Source of the DNA: Parapedobacter flavus
GTDB lineage: Bacteria > Bacteroidota > Bacteroidia > Sphingobacteriales > Sphingobacteriaceae
NCBI RefSeq assembly: GCF_035818675.1
Contig: NZ_JAYKZZ010000010.1
Coordinates: 62,001 to 126,000, forward strand
Direction of reading: 5' to 3'
DNA: 64,000 nt
Shown here piece by piece: positions 1 to 8,904 of this stretch. The notes beneath the pieces are model-generated. The model was not told the origin of the DNA, made no database searches, and saw only the letters and a program-made list of their open reading frames with translations. Both the position numbers and the translations under genes were made by a program. Each line of letters starts with the position of its first letter. The first letter of the stretch is position 1.

Positions 1-814
1 TTTCCGTAGTTAACAGGTTGGGATTGGTATCGATGGATTCATAAACCAGTGGCTGTATTTGAATCTGTTGATACAAATCGGGTACGGTGTTCGTGAGTGA
101 AAGTTTATTCGGGTCGATAAAATAGGTCAAAATGTCCTGCTCGTATACCGCGCCAGGCACGTGTTGCCCGTACATCAATTCTTTGTAGGTTTTTAGGTCA
201 TCGCGTCGCGGAATGTTCATATATGATATTTTCCCCGGTGTTACCGAATAGAATACCTTGAAAATATCGTCGTCGTGGAGCGCCTTGGAAGTATCTACCC
301 GTTCGATGAAGGCAGCAAACTTCACTGCCATATTGTTGAAATCGTCGGACAGCGATAGCGGCAACCGCCTGTTGTGATCTACGGTGGTCGATAAGCTATC
401 CAGCTTGCTGTGCACACTATACTGATACACCCCTTTCGGATAGACGACGAGGTTGTTAGCCGAAAAACCATAATCGATTGCTTCATTATTACTTAATGAT
501 ACATCATAAAATACCATCCGTTCAACAAAGGGATAGGTTTGCAATATGCTATCGGCATATATGGCCACACTGGCTGAATCCAGATAGCCTTGATAGAACG
601 ATATTTCGGGTATACGGTTTTGGAAGAACTCATTGAACGGCCCTATGTTGTATTCCAGTACTTCGACTTTTCGCGATGAAAACTCGTTTTCGACATACTT
701 TACAGTGAGGTCCCGGGCGAGGAAAGTGGCCACGACAAACGACGCAACAACCACAACAATAAAGGCGCTGACCAGAAGATAGTTTGCGCGATACGTATTG
801 CGTTGGTGCGTCAT
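1..814 (-). CDS. Membrane-anchored sensor-like protein, N-terminal part (truncated by window edge)
   Basis: The reading frame is open for 271 codons from an ATG at 814 to the window edge, so the C-terminus is missing. After a short basic N-terminus there is one hydrophobic segment (about residues 12-32), then a long hydrophilic region that should lie outside the cytoplasm. This layout is typical of the N-terminal half of a sensor histidine kinase, but no HAMP, kinase or other catalytic domain is in view, so the class is an inference. The ATG overlaps the stop codon of the upstream S9-like gene (ATGA), which indicates translational coupling. Alternatives are a signalling protein of another output type or a membrane-anchored binding protein. 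Confidence 0.7.
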   Translation of the reverse strand, partial: MTHQRNTYRANYLLVSAFIVVVVASFVVATFLARDLTVKYVENEFSSRKVEVLEYNIGPFNEFFQNRIPEISFYQGYLDSASVAIYADSILQTYPFVERMVFYDVSLSNNEAIDYGFSANNLVVYPKGVYQYSVHSKLDSLSTTVDHNRRLPLSLSDDFNNMAVKFAAFIERVDTSKALHDDDIFKVFYSVTPGKISYMNIPRRDDLKTYKELMYGQHVPGAVYEQDILTYFIDPNKLSLTNTVPDLYQQIQIQPLVYESIDTNPNLLTTE

Positions 815-2697
815 TTCAAGTACTTTTCAAAAAAAGCGCCCAGTTCACTGTAAAACTGTATCCGGTTTTCTTCATTACGGAAATAACGCCCTTCTTCCTC
901 ACGCAGCATATACGTGATGGGGATATTACGTTTCCTAAGCTTCTGCACGAATTGGTTGGTCTCGTTCACGGCACTCCGGCTGTCTCGTCCACCTTGAGCG
1001 ATAAAGACCGGAATGTCGATATTTTCCGAATGGAACACCGGCGACATGGCTTTAATCAATCCTGGCTCCGTTTCCGGGTTGCCGATAATCTCGTAATACA
1101 TCTGCAGGTAAGGAGTAAGATGCGGTGGAATTTCCTTGAGGTAGGTAAACAAGTTGGTAAAACCCGCATAGGAAGCGGCACATGCATACGTATCCGAATT
1201 GAAACAGGCACCGTGCATCGCAGCGTACCCGCCGAATCCGGCACCATAGATACCGACACGTTTCGGGTCGGCTATTCCTTCGTCGATTAGCCAGTGAACA
1301 CCATCGGTGATGTCATCTTGTATCTTACCTCCCCATTCTTTAAATCCTGCCGACCAAAATGCCTTGCCATATCCTCTTGAGCCCCGGTAATTGATCTGGA
1401 AAACGGCAAACCCCCGATTTGCAAAAAACTGAACAACCGGGTTGAAGCCCCATTTACTGCGGGCACTGGGGCCGCCATGTGGGTAAACGATTACCGGCGC
1501 TTTTGATCCCTTTGTATTTGGTGGCAACGTTAGATAGCCGTTAATTTGACGACCATCGCGCGACTGATAGGTAACCGGTTTCATCCCGGCAAGCAGGCAG
1601 TCGCGTAACGCCGGACTGTTATCGGTCAGTTTCGCCAGCGCGTTGCCCGCCATGTCATAATAATATATGGCGCCCGGGTCCTTGTCGGTAAACGTCTGTA
1701 CGATAAACCGATTACGGGCCGTATCCCGATCCAATATATCGATTTCATAACCCGCCAATTTTTTGCAGATGGCTCCATATACCCGTTCGGTTTTCGCATC
1801 GAGAAAATGCCGTTGTTGTTTCCAAGTGGCATAGGTAGCGTAGGCCATCTTCCCACGGTCGTTGGAATAGCCGCCATGGTCAATATCGACGTCGGGATGG
1901 CTGTAGATAACCGCCACCTCGTTACCCGTTTTCATATCGATTTCAACCAGCGCCAGCTTGTCCCGGTTCAAATTAGATAATGCAAATACATGGCTTCGTT
2001 TTCCTGTCGAAAATCCAAGTGGCATAATCGAATTTTTAAAGCTATTGCTTATCACCGGCCGGAAAGGTTCATCTTCGCTGTCGCGGTACAACATGGTTTC
2101 TTTTACACTGTCGCTGGCCAATGCCAACCGCAATTCGCCATTCAGATCCGCATACCACCGAATGATATTACCAGGGTTCTTGGCAACGAGTTCTTTCTTG
2201 CAGGCATCGGTGCGGAGCCGATACACATCGAAAACGGACGAATCCCGCTCATTGAGTGATATCAGGAAACTGTTATTGATTACCTTGGTGGGCGATATCC
2301 ATCGCAACTTCACCGTGGATGGGCGCATCAGATGGCGCACCGCCAGCGTTGTTCGGTGTACGGCAAAAATCTGAAGGCTATCGTGCCTTTTATCTTTGGT
2401 AAAGACCAATTCATTGTCGTTCGCCCAAAAATAGGAATGGATGCCCCACTCGGTTTCTGTGGTGATACGCTGTGGATTTCCTTCTTCACCGGCGCATATC
2501 ACATAAATGTTCTTCTCACCGCCATATAGCCCCAAATAGGCTATGTACTCACCATTGGGCGATATTTGGAAGTTGGTCTTCGCTGGTTCGGAAAAAAAAT
2601 CCGCTACAGGTATCAACTGACTTTTCTGGCCTTGGCAACCTTTCAAGAAGCACGAAACCGCTATAGCGGCAGTTAAAAACAAAGCAGTGCGCAGCAT
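811..2697 (-). CDS. S9 (prolyl oligopeptidase) family protein with lost catalytic Ser and His
   Basis: A 628-aa protein with an N-terminal hydrophobic export signal and Cys residues suited to lipidation (VSC or KGC), a beta-propeller-like N-terminal half and a C-terminal alpha/beta-hydrolase domain. The nucleophile motif, normally GxSxGG, reads GAGFGGY, so the serine is Gly487 (codon 1237-1239). The acid is kept as Asp572 in GGRDSRS. The position of the catalytic His, normally EGHGF, reads EGRYF (Arg604). The spacing of the three positions is normal, so the fold is probably intact while peptidase activity should be absent. The ATG at 2697 is chosen over an upstream GTG (2718) because it begins the signal sequence directly. 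The gene overlaps the next one by 4 bp. It may act as a binding or sensing pseudoenzyme. Confidence 0.9.
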   Translation of the reverse strand: MLRTALFLTAAIAVSCFLKGCQGQKSQLIPVADFFSEPAKTNFQISPNGEYIAYLGLYGGEKNIYVICAGEEGNPQRITTETEWGIHSYFWANDNELVFTKDKRHDSLQIFAVHRTTLAVRHLMRPSTVKLRWISPTKVINNSFLISLNERDSSVFDVYRLRTDACKKELVAKNPGNIIRWYADLNGELRLALASDSVKETMLYRDSEDEPFRPVISNSFKNSIMPLGFSTGKRSHVFALSNLNRDKLALVEIDMKTGNEVAVIYSHPDVDIDHGGYSNDRGKMAYATYATWKQQRHFLDAKTERVYGAICKKLAGYEIDILDRDTARNRFIVQTFTDKDPGAIYYYDMAGNALAKLTDNSPALRDCLLAGMKPVTYQSRDGRQINGYLTLPPNTKGSKAPVIVYPHGGPSARSKWGFNPVVQFFANRGFAVFQINYRGSRGYGKAFWSAGFKEWGGKIQDDITDGVHWLIDEGIADPKRVGIYGAGFGGYAAMHGACFNSDTYACAASYAGFTNLFTYLKEIPPHLTPYLQMYYEIIGNPETEPGLIKAMSPVFHSENIDIPVFIAQGGRDSRSAVNETNQFVQKLRKRNIPITYMLREEEGRYFRNEENRIQFYSELGAFFEKYLK

Positions 2698-2858
2698 AAA
2701 TAACAATATTCCCTTCACTGATCAATCAAAGGTGGAAAATTTTACGGTAAAAGGGTGCTATGCAACCTTAATTTTACACGCTTAAATATCCGAATTTAAC
2801 TTTGTTTATCCAACTGGTGCAGTCGATTAATTTTAGACATATTATGTATCTTCGCGCC

Positions 2859-3155
2859 ATGTATTTATACAATGTCACGATCATTGTGGAAAATGACATC
2901 CGCGAGGCAGTAAAAACCCATCTCCATGTGGCGCGATTTGACGAACAGCTGCCCGATGCCGTGTTCTCACTTTTGGAGCTGCTAGATTCGCCCCACGATG
3001 GGGCCACGTATTGCGTACAGCTCCGCTGCAAAGACCGGGCGACCATCGCCGACTTCCAGGCAGGTGGCTTGACCGTCCTTAAAACGGGACTCCATGCACA
3101 GTACCCGGGCAAAATCGTGTTTTTTGACAGCACCATGAAATACCTCAACGATTAA
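2859..3155 (+). CDS. DUF4286 family protein
   Basis: A 98-aa cytosolic protein matching the small Bacteroidota family DUF4286 (begins MYLYNVTIIVE, ends near MKYL). The function of the family is not established. In-frame codons further upstream could act as starts, but the ATG at 2859 fits the family N-terminus. A near-consensus -7 box (TATCTTCG, 2847-2854) ends only 4 bases before it, so the transcript would have almost no leader. rfbC follows after 4 bp, so the two are probably cotranscribed. No signal peptide or membrane segment is seen. Confidence 0.85.
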   Translation: MYLYNVTIIVENDIREAVKTHLHVARFDEQLPDAVFSLLELLDSPHDGATYCVQLRCKDRATIADFQAGGLTVLKTGLHAQYPGKIVFFDSTMKYLND

Positions 3156-3159
3156 TTGA

Positions 3160-3708
3160 ATGATATTCAAATCCACACCCATACCCGACCTTGTCGTTAT
3201 CGAGCCGCAAATCTGGCCGGATGAGCGGGGCTTTTTTGTTGAAACCTACAACGAAAAAGCTTTTCATGCGAACGGCATCCGCGAAACCTTCGTTCAGGAT
3301 AATCTTTCGTATTCGCATCGCGGCGTATTGCGCGGCATGCATGCCCAAGCAGGGCCCCAGACTCAGGGCAAGCTGGTGCGGGTACTGCGTGGTAGCGTTC
3401 TGGATGTCGTTGTCGACATCCGTAAACAATCCGAAACCTACGGAAAGTCCTTTTCGATCACCCTGGATGCCGGCCAAGCCAACGCCCTATGGATCCCGCC
3501 CGGTTTCTTACACGGGTTCCTTGCCCTCGAAGACCATAGCGTATTTGCTTATAAGGTAACCGGGTTTTACGACAAAAGCGGCGAAGTAGGTGTGCGCTGG
3601 GATGATCCCGATCTGCATATCGATTGGCCGCTGGCTGCAGATCAACTGATTGTTTCGGAAAAGGACAGGCGGTTACCGCTGTTAAAAGAAATCACGAGTC
3701 CGTTTTAA
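3160..3708 (+). CDS. rfbC: dTDP-4-dehydrorhamnose 3,5-epimerase
   Basis: A 182-aa RmlC-type cupin, the usual length for the family. It converts dTDP-4-keto-6-deoxy-glucose to dTDP-4-keto-rhamnose, a step in making dTDP-L-rhamnose for surface polysaccharides. Visible family features are the early ERGFFVETY segment, the catalytic His region RGVLRGMHAQ (most homologues have LHxQ), the DVVVDIR strand, and the C-terminal VRWDDP and IDWP motifs. The other rml genes are not in the window, so the gene is detached from a rhamnose cluster. It follows the DUF4286 gene by 4 bp, and its stop overlaps the stop of the convergent DUF983 gene by 4 bp. Confidence 0.93.
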   Translation: MIFKSTPIPDLVVIEPQIWPDERGFFVETYNEKAFHANGIRETFVQDNLSYSHRGVLRGMHAQAGPQTQGKLVRVLRGSVLDVVVDIRKQSETYGKSFSITLDAGQANALWIPPGFLHGFLALEDHSVFAYKVTGFYDKSGEVGVRWDDPDLHIDWPLAADQLIVSEKDRRLPLLKEITSPF

Positions 3709-4100
3709 ATCAGTTCGTCTTCGTATTTCGGATCGTATTTCACTTTCGGCGTAAGGCAATGGAGCAGGATGAGGCGTGAATAACGATAGTTAAACGGTGC
3801 GGAAACCACAGTCGTTACCAACAATGCGATGAGGTAAACCCAGGGCGATTCGCTTCGGGTTAGTGCGTAGGTCAATAGTCCAACGGCAATGAGTTGTGCC
3901 ATGGATATTCCGTAACTCACATACATGGCTGCATAAAAATATCCGGGTTCAATCTCGAAACGGAATCCGCAATGCGGGCATATATCGTTCATACGCTGTC
4001 GCCTCATCTGATAAGAGCTACCCACAAACATCTGCCCCACCCTGCACTTGGGGCATTTTGATTCTATAATTGCCCTGATTTTCGAGGTATGTTGTGCCAT
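3705..4100 (-). CDS. DUF983 family zinc-ribbon membrane protein
   Basis: A 131-aa protein with an N-terminal zinc-ribbon-like region of two CPxC pairs (CPKC near residue 16, CPHC near residue 41), followed by two hydrophobic segments (about 53-77 and 85-106). This is the layout of DUF983. In other bacteria such genes often sit near cytochrome oxidase or haem genes, but none are visible here, so a respiratory role cannot be claimed. It lies 8 bp downstream of the small CAMC membrane protein gene and is probably cotranscribed with it. Confidence 0.85.
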   Translation of the reverse strand: MAQHTSKIRAIIESKCPKCRVGQMFVGSSYQMRRQRMNDICPHCGFRFEIEPGYFYAAMYVSYGISMAQLIAVGLLTYALTRSESPWVYLIALLVTTVVSAPFNYRYSRLILLHCLTPKVKYDPKYEDELI

Positions 4101-4108
4101 CGGTTGTG

Positions 4109-4387
4109 TTAATTCAACACAATGGGCTCGTCATCCATGGTCACTGTCTTTTTGCCACGGTATTTCTTATACCAAAGTACCCCGACGCCTGCCGCAGCTA
4201 AGTACGGTATAGCCAGCAAAAATAAGATCCCCTTATTGAGGCCCTTGCCTTGATTATTGCCGTTTTGGGTAGCGTTTTCAGCGGTGAGCGTACACATGGC
4301 ACACTGCGCATCGGCGCAATCGGGAAGGACAGCTATCAGCGTGGCCGCCAGCGCCATCGTTCCTAAGAAACGCTTTATGATATTCAT
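4109..4387 (-). CDS. Small exported membrane protein with a CAMC motif
   Basis: A 92-aa protein with an N-terminal Sec-type signal (about residues 1-27), a CAMC motif right after the predicted cleavage site, an Asn/Gly-rich linker and one transmembrane helix (about 53-72) with a basic then acidic tail. The two cysteines two residues apart, outside the membrane, could form a disulfide or bind metal or haem, but no family function is recognised. It is followed 8 bp later by the DUF983 gene, whose zinc-ribbon cysteines would be on the cytoplasmic side. Confidence 0.75.
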   Translation of the reverse strand: MNIIKRFLGTMALAATLIAVLPDCADAQCAMCTLTAENATQNGNNQGKGLNKGILFLLAIPYLAAAGVGVLWYKKYRGKKTVTMDDEPIVLN

Positions 4388-4445
4388 GGTACAAACTTAC
4401 CTAAAGTTGAGTTGATATGCAAACCGGCAACCTTCTTCGGATGCA

Positions 4446-5141
4446 TCAATTATCGTCAAAAACCTCAAAACGATCCCAGAAGCCATCCTTGGGTAACTTG
4501 GCTTCCAATTCGAGGGGCTCATCCTTAACAGGGTGCACAAAAGACAGCCGTTTGGCATGCAAACATATCGTACGCCGTAAGCTACCCCTTGGGTAACCGT
4601 ACTTATGATCGCCCACAATGGGGCACCCCATGGAGGCCAGTTGCGCACGTATCTGGTGTGTCCGACCGGTCAACGGATATACCTCGATCAGGTAATATCC
4701 GCCCAACTCGCCCAGTAGCAGATAATCGAGTTCGGCGTACACCCGGCTCTGGGCCGATTCGGTGTGTACCTTGGTGATATTCTGCGTGCGGTCGCGCGAT
4801 AGCCAATGCACCAGCTTGCCGCTCGGCTCTTCGGGCGGCCTGCGCACCACCGCCCAATAGGTTTTGCGGATGGCCCGGTCTTTGAATAACCGCTGCATGC
4901 GCTCTAGGCCCTTGCTTGTTTTGGCAAAGAGAATCAATCCGCTTACGGGTCTGTCTAGCCGGTGTACCACGCCCACAAAGGCGCCGTTAGGCTTGTCATA
5001 CTTCTTGGTGAGGTATTTATTGACCATGTCTTCCAGCGGCTCGTCCCCGCCCGGATCGGCTTGCACCAAGTATCCGGCCCGCTTGTTAACGGCGAGCAAA
5101 TGGTTGTCCTCGTAGATGATGTCTTTATCGGTAATAGGCAT
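4446..5141 (-). CDS. RluA family pseudouridine synthase
   Basis: A 231-aa pseudouridine synthase of the RluA/RluC/RluD superfamily. It isomerises specific uridines in rRNA or tRNA to pseudouridine. The catalytic motif is HRLDRPVSG with the nucleophilic Asp at residue 63; the later motifs GRTHQIRAQL and GDHKYG are also present. There is no N-terminal S4 RNA-binding domain, so it resembles the shorter one-domain members. The exact RNA target cannot be assigned. It begins with a clean ATG and stands alone between the CAMC gene and prpD. Confidence 0.92.
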   Translation of the reverse strand: MPITDKDIIYEDNHLLAVNKRAGYLVQADPGGDEPLEDMVNKYLTKKYDKPNGAFVGVVHRLDRPVSGLILFAKTSKGLERMQRLFKDRAIRKTYWAVVRRPPEEPSGKLVHWLSRDRTQNITKVHTESAQSRVYAELDYLLLGELGGYYLIEVYPLTGRTHQIRAQLASMGCPIVGDHKYGYPRGSLRRTICLHAKRLSFVHPVKDEPLELEAKLPKDGFWDRFEVFDDN

Positions 5142-5178
5142 ATCCCAGTATCTTCACGTACCCTGCAAAGGTAATTAT

Positions 5179-6633
5179 TTAAGGAGTTACCATCAAGTCC
5201 ACAAACTCGTGTACCGGCATTGCCGATAGCACGTTGAGATCCAGCGATGAGCCCGCTATCAGCCGTTGCTGCTTAGCTGGAAAAATACGGGCGAGGTTGG
5301 TTTTGAACTTTTCAATCAACACGGGCATCCCTTCTTCTCGCCGACGCTTATGGCCAATGGGGTATTCCACCACCACTTCGTCCAAGATGGTGCCGTCAAC
5401 CAACGTTACGGTGAGCGCGTTGGCGATCGACCGTTTATCGGGGTTATGGTAATCACGCGTAAAGCCGACGTCCTCCTCAGCCTCCATCTTGTTGCGCAGG
5501 ACATCGATCCGGGGGTCGCCCGCGATGTTATCCTCGTAGTCTGCGGCTGTCAGCCGTCCGAAAATCAGCGGTACGGCAATCATGTACTGGATGCAATGGT
5601 CTCGGTCGGCCGGATTGTTTAGCGGACCTTTCTTGTCGATGATGCGAATCGCCGCGTCGTGTGTACGGATACGGATATGTTGGATGTCAGCGGCTGTCTT
5701 CCCGTGTTCATGCAATTTATGGTACAGGGCCATGGCCGCTTCCACCGCCGTCTGCGCATGGAATTCGGCCGGAAATGATATTTTAAAGAGTACATTCTCC
5801 ATCACATATGAGCCGTATGGCCGTTGGAACTTGAATGCATTGCCGGTAAACAGCACATCATAAAAACCCCATGTCTTTGCGGTAAGGACCGAAGGGTATC
5901 CCATTTCGCCCGTTTTGGCAATCAGTGCTAGCCGCACTGCCCGCGAGGTCGCATCTCCCGCTGCCCACGATTTGCGACTTCCGGTATTGGGGGCATGCCG
6001 ATAGGTGCGCAGCGAGTGGCCGTCGACAAAAGCCAGCGACACGGCATTAACCAGCTCGTCACGATCCAGTCCCATCAGCTTACCCACCACGGCCGTTGAC
6101 GCCAGCTTTACGAGGATCACATGATCGAGCCCCACCTTATTGAATGAATTTTCGAGCGCCATCACACCCTGTATCTCGTGGGCACGGATCATCGCGTCCA
6201 GCACATCGTGCATGGTAAGCGGAGATTTACCGTTGGCAACTGCCGTACGCGAAAGCCAGTCGGCCGTAGCCAATATGCCCCCCAGGTTATCGGATGGGTG
6301 GCCCCATTCCGCGGCCAACCACGTATCGTTAAAATCCAGCCACCGGATCATCGCTCCGATGTTGAATGCGGCATGCACGGGATCTAGCTGGTAGCCCGTA
6401 CCCGGCACCTTTGCACCATGCGGCACCACGGTACCCGGCACTACCGGCCCCAATAATTTGGTGCACGCCGGATAAGTCAAGGCCTCAAATCCACAACCCA
6501 AGGTGTCTAAGAGGCAATAATGGGCAGTTTGGAAAGCCAGTTCGTTGGTGATTTCGTAATCGAGTACATACGCCACGATGTCTGCGATTACTTTATCGGT
6601 TTCGGGCCGTTCGTTCGAAGGGTGTAATGACAT
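5179..6633 (-). CDS. prpD: 2-methylcitrate dehydratase
   Basis: A 484-aa member of the MmgE/PrpD family, full length. It dehydrates 2-methylcitrate to 2-methyl-cis-aconitate in the methylcitrate cycle that clears propionyl-CoA. Family signatures include the RWLDFNDTWL segment, the HPSDNLG motif, and the C-terminal IAVPLIFG region. It is the last gene of a prpB-prpC-prpD operon on the minus strand, 49 bp after prpC. No separate aconitase or propionyl-CoA synthetase gene is in the window, so hydration of the product to 2-methylisocitrate must be done by an enzyme encoded elsewhere. Confidence 0.94.
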   Translation of the reverse strand: MSLHPSNERPETDKVIADIVAYVLDYEITNELAFQTAHYCLLDTLGCGFEALTYPACTKLLGPVVPGTVVPHGAKVPGTGYQLDPVHAAFNIGAMIRWLDFNDTWLAAEWGHPSDNLGGILATADWLSRTAVANGKSPLTMHDVLDAMIRAHEIQGVMALENSFNKVGLDHVILVKLASTAVVGKLMGLDRDELVNAVSLAFVDGHSLRTYRHAPNTGSRKSWAAGDATSRAVRLALIAKTGEMGYPSVLTAKTWGFYDVLFTGNAFKFQRPYGSYVMENVLFKISFPAEFHAQTAVEAAMALYHKLHEHGKTAADIQHIRIRTHDAAIRIIDKKGPLNNPADRDHCIQYMIAVPLIFGRLTAADYEDNIAGDPRIDVLRNKMEAEEDVGFTRDYHNPDKRSIANALTVTLVDGTILDEVVVEYPIGHKRRREEGMPVLIEKFKTNLARIFPAKQQRLIAGSSLDLNVLSAMPVHEFVDLMVTP

Positions 6634-6682
6634 GAGTTGATCTGGTTCTTTTATGTTCTTATCGGATATGGTTTGATTAAGA

Positions 6683-7843
6683 CTATTTCCTATGGTTTAG
6701 CGGAACAAAATGTATGGGATCCGGTCCCGTATAATTCGCGCTAGGCCGGATGATCTTGCCATCCTCCCTTTGCTCCACCACATGGGCGCTCCATCCGGTT
6801 ACGCGGGCGATGACAAACAACGGTGTAAAGAAAGAGGTTGGAATATCCATCTGATGATAGGAGACTGCCGAAAACCAATCCAGATTTGGGAACATCTTCT
6901 TTTCCTCCCAGAGTAGTGTTTCCAAACGCTCTGCAATCGAGAATAAGCCTATATCATCCGCTTCGTCCGAAAGCTTCTTGGCCACCTTTTTAATGACCGC
7001 ATTCCGCGGATCGGAAATCGTATACACCGGATGGCCAAAGCCGATAATCACCTCTTTGCGAGCCAGGCGCTCCTTGACATCGTTGACAGCTTCATCAGCA
7101 TGGGAATACCGGCTCTGGATCTCGTAAGCTACTTCGTTAGCGCCGCCGTGTTTCGGTCCACGGAGTGCCCCGATGCTTCCCGTAATGCACGAGTAGATAT
7201 CGGAGCCCGTACCTGCAATTACGCGACCGGTAAACGTAGACGCATTGAACTCATGTTCCGCATACAGGTTGAGTGATATGGCCATCGCCTTCGCCCATGA
7301 TGCAGAAGGGGCCCGGCCATGTAACAGGTGCAAAAAATGAGCACCGATCGATTCATCATCTGTTTCCACGTCGATACGTCGGCCGTGATGGGCGTAGTGA
7401 TACCAATATAACAGCGCGGACGCATAGGATGCCAATAGCTTATCGGCGATGTTGCGAGCGCCTACCGGGTTATGAGCGTCGCGCTCGGGGTAAATAGAGC
7501 CCAGCACCGACGTATAGGTACGCATCACATCCATGGGATGCGCTGCAGCCGGTATCTGTTCCAACGTTTTTTTTACGGTTTGAGGCAGCCCGCGCAGCAA
7601 TTTCAGTTTTCGCTGGTAAGCCGTCAACTGCGTGGCGGTTGGCAGTCGCCCATGGATAAGCAGGTGTGCCACCTCTTCAAAAGAAGCCCCCTCGGCCAAA
7701 TCGAGGATATCGTAGCCGCGGTAATGAAGGTCATTGCCGCTCCGGCCCACCGTACATAGGGCAGTGTTTCCTGCTACTACGCCCGACAAGGCCACCGATT
7801 TCTTAGGCTTAAAACCCGTTTGCTGGTTGCTATCACTCATCAC
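6683..7843 (-). CDS. prpC: 2-methylcitrate synthase
   Basis: A 386-aa protein of the citrate synthase superfamily, of the short two-domain type typical of PrpC. It condenses propionyl-CoA with oxaloacetate. The catalytic residues are visible: His in GPKHGGANE, His in GFGHPVY, and Asp in NLDWFSAV. Its place between prpB and prpD decides 2-methylcitrate synthase over a plain citrate synthase. The N-terminus (about 15 residues) is hydrophilic and looks like an ordinary start. It is 52 bp downstream of prpB and 49 bp upstream of prpD. Confidence 0.94.
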   Translation of the reverse strand: MMSDSNQQTGFKPKKSVALSGVVAGNTALCTVGRSGNDLHYRGYDILDLAEGASFEEVAHLLIHGRLPTATQLTAYQRKLKLLRGLPQTVKKTLEQIPAAAHPMDVMRTYTSVLGSIYPERDAHNPVGARNIADKLLASYASALLYWYHYAHHGRRIDVETDDESIGAHFLHLLHGRAPSASWAKAMAISLNLYAEHEFNASTFTGRVIAGTGSDIYSCITGSIGALRGPKHGGANEVAYEIQSRYSHADEAVNDVKERLARKEVIIGFGHPVYTISDPRNAVIKKVAKKLSDEADDIGLFSIAERLETLLWEEKKMFPNLDWFSAVSYHQMDIPTSFFTPLFVIARVTGWSAHVVEQREDGKIIRPSANYTGPDPIHFVPLNHRK

Positions 7844-7895
7844 GTATCTATTTATGCATTATCATTCGTTCACTTCTTCACAATAAGACTAACGA

Positions 7896-8780
7896 CTATT
7901 TCCCATACAACTCATCCAGCTTCCGTTCGTAATCGTAATACCCGATGCTTTCATACAATTCTACTCGTGTCTGCATGGTGTCGAGCACTGCTTTTTGGGT
8001 ACCTTCCCTACGAATGTGGCTATAGACGTTCGCTGCCGCCTTGTTGGCCGAGCGGAATGCAGACAGCGGGTATAACACCAGCCCTACGCCCGCCGCTTCC
8101 AGTTCTGCTACACTCCATAGGGGTGTCATGCCAAATTCGGTGATATTGGCTAATACCGGCAGTCCCGTTGCATCGGTAAAAGCACGGTATTGAGACAGTT
8201 CGCTCACCGCCTCGGCAAAAATAAAATCGGCACCTGCCTCCGTATACGCCACTGCCCTTTCCAATGTCGCCTCCAATCCCTCGTTCGCCAGCGCATCGGT
8301 ACGGGCACCAATGGCAAACCGATCATCGGTACGTGCATCCACAGCCGCCTTCAACCGGTCTACCATCTCCGCTTTGCTCACCAGCTCTTTGTTCGGGCGA
8401 TGGCCACAGCGCTTCGCCCCTACCTGGTCTTCCATGTGTATGGCTGCGGCGCCGGCTTTTATTAGACTTTTCACCGTCCGCGCCACGTTGAATGCCGACG
8501 GGCCGAATCCGGTATCCACATCCACCAACAGGGGTGTATCGCAAACGTTGGTGATGCGCTCCACATCCACCAGGATATCGGGCAGTTGGGTAATACCCAA
8601 GTCGGGCACGCCCAAAGAACCCGCAGCCACACCGCCCCCCGAAAGGTATATGGCTTTAAAACCTGCCTGCGCAGCGAGCAAAGCGTGGTTGGCATTAATG
8701 GCACCAACAATCTGCAGTGGTCGCTCGGCCTGCATAGCTAAATGCCAACGCCTACCGGCGGAAGAGGTGTTTTCATTCAT
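7896..8780 (-). CDS. prpB: Methylisocitrate lyase
   Basis: A 294-aa TIM-barrel protein of the isocitrate lyase/PEP mutase superfamily. It cleaves 2-methylisocitrate to pyruvate and succinate, the last step of the methylcitrate cycle. The catalytic loop KRCGHR is intact (Cys125), with the metal-site segment VDVDTGFG (about 86-93) and EDQVGAKRCGHR following. It is the first gene of prpBCD. A promoter with TTG, 20 bp and TATATTTA lies at 8804-8834, about 24 bases before the ATG. The etfBA operon leaves in the opposite direction 124 bp away. No PrpR-type regulator is adjacent. Confidence 0.95.
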   Translation of the reverse strand: MNENTSSAGRRWHLAMQAERPLQIVGAINANHALLAAQAGFKAIYLSGGGVAAGSLGVPDLGITQLPDILVDVERITNVCDTPLLVDVDTGFGPSAFNVARTVKSLIKAGAAAIHMEDQVGAKRCGHRPNKELVSKAEMVDRLKAAVDARTDDRFAIGARTDALANEGLEATLERAVAYTEAGADFIFAEAVSELSQYRAFTDATGLPVLANITEFGMTPLWSVAELEAAGVGLVLYPLSAFRSANKAAANVYSHIRREGTQKAVLDTMQTRVELYESIGYYDYERKLDELYGK

Positions 8781-8803
8781 CGTAGCTTATTTTGCAATGG
8801 CCG

Positions 8804-8834
8804 TAAATATACAGCATACGATCGACGTGGACAA
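8804..8834 (-). promoter_or_regulatory. Putative promoter of prpBCD
   Basis: On the minus strand there is TTG (8832-8834), a 20-bp spacer and TATATTTA (8804-8811). This fits the Bacteroidota form TTG-N19/20-TAnnTTTG with one mismatch in the last base of the -7 box. The start site would fall near 8798, giving a leader of about 20 nt. Confidence 0.5.
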
Positions 8835-8857
8835 GCTACGTCAATAAAATACTATGC

Positions 8858-8888
8858 TTGCATAATAAAAAAAGTTTGCTGATTTTTG
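8858..8888 (+). promoter_or_regulatory. Putative promoter of etfBA
   Basis: TTG (8858-8860), a 20-bp spacer and GATTTTTG (8881-8888), one mismatch from TAnnTTTG. The etfB ATG is 17 bases further on. Confidence 0.45.
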
Positions 8889-8904
8889 TAGAAAACCAGT
8901 TGTT

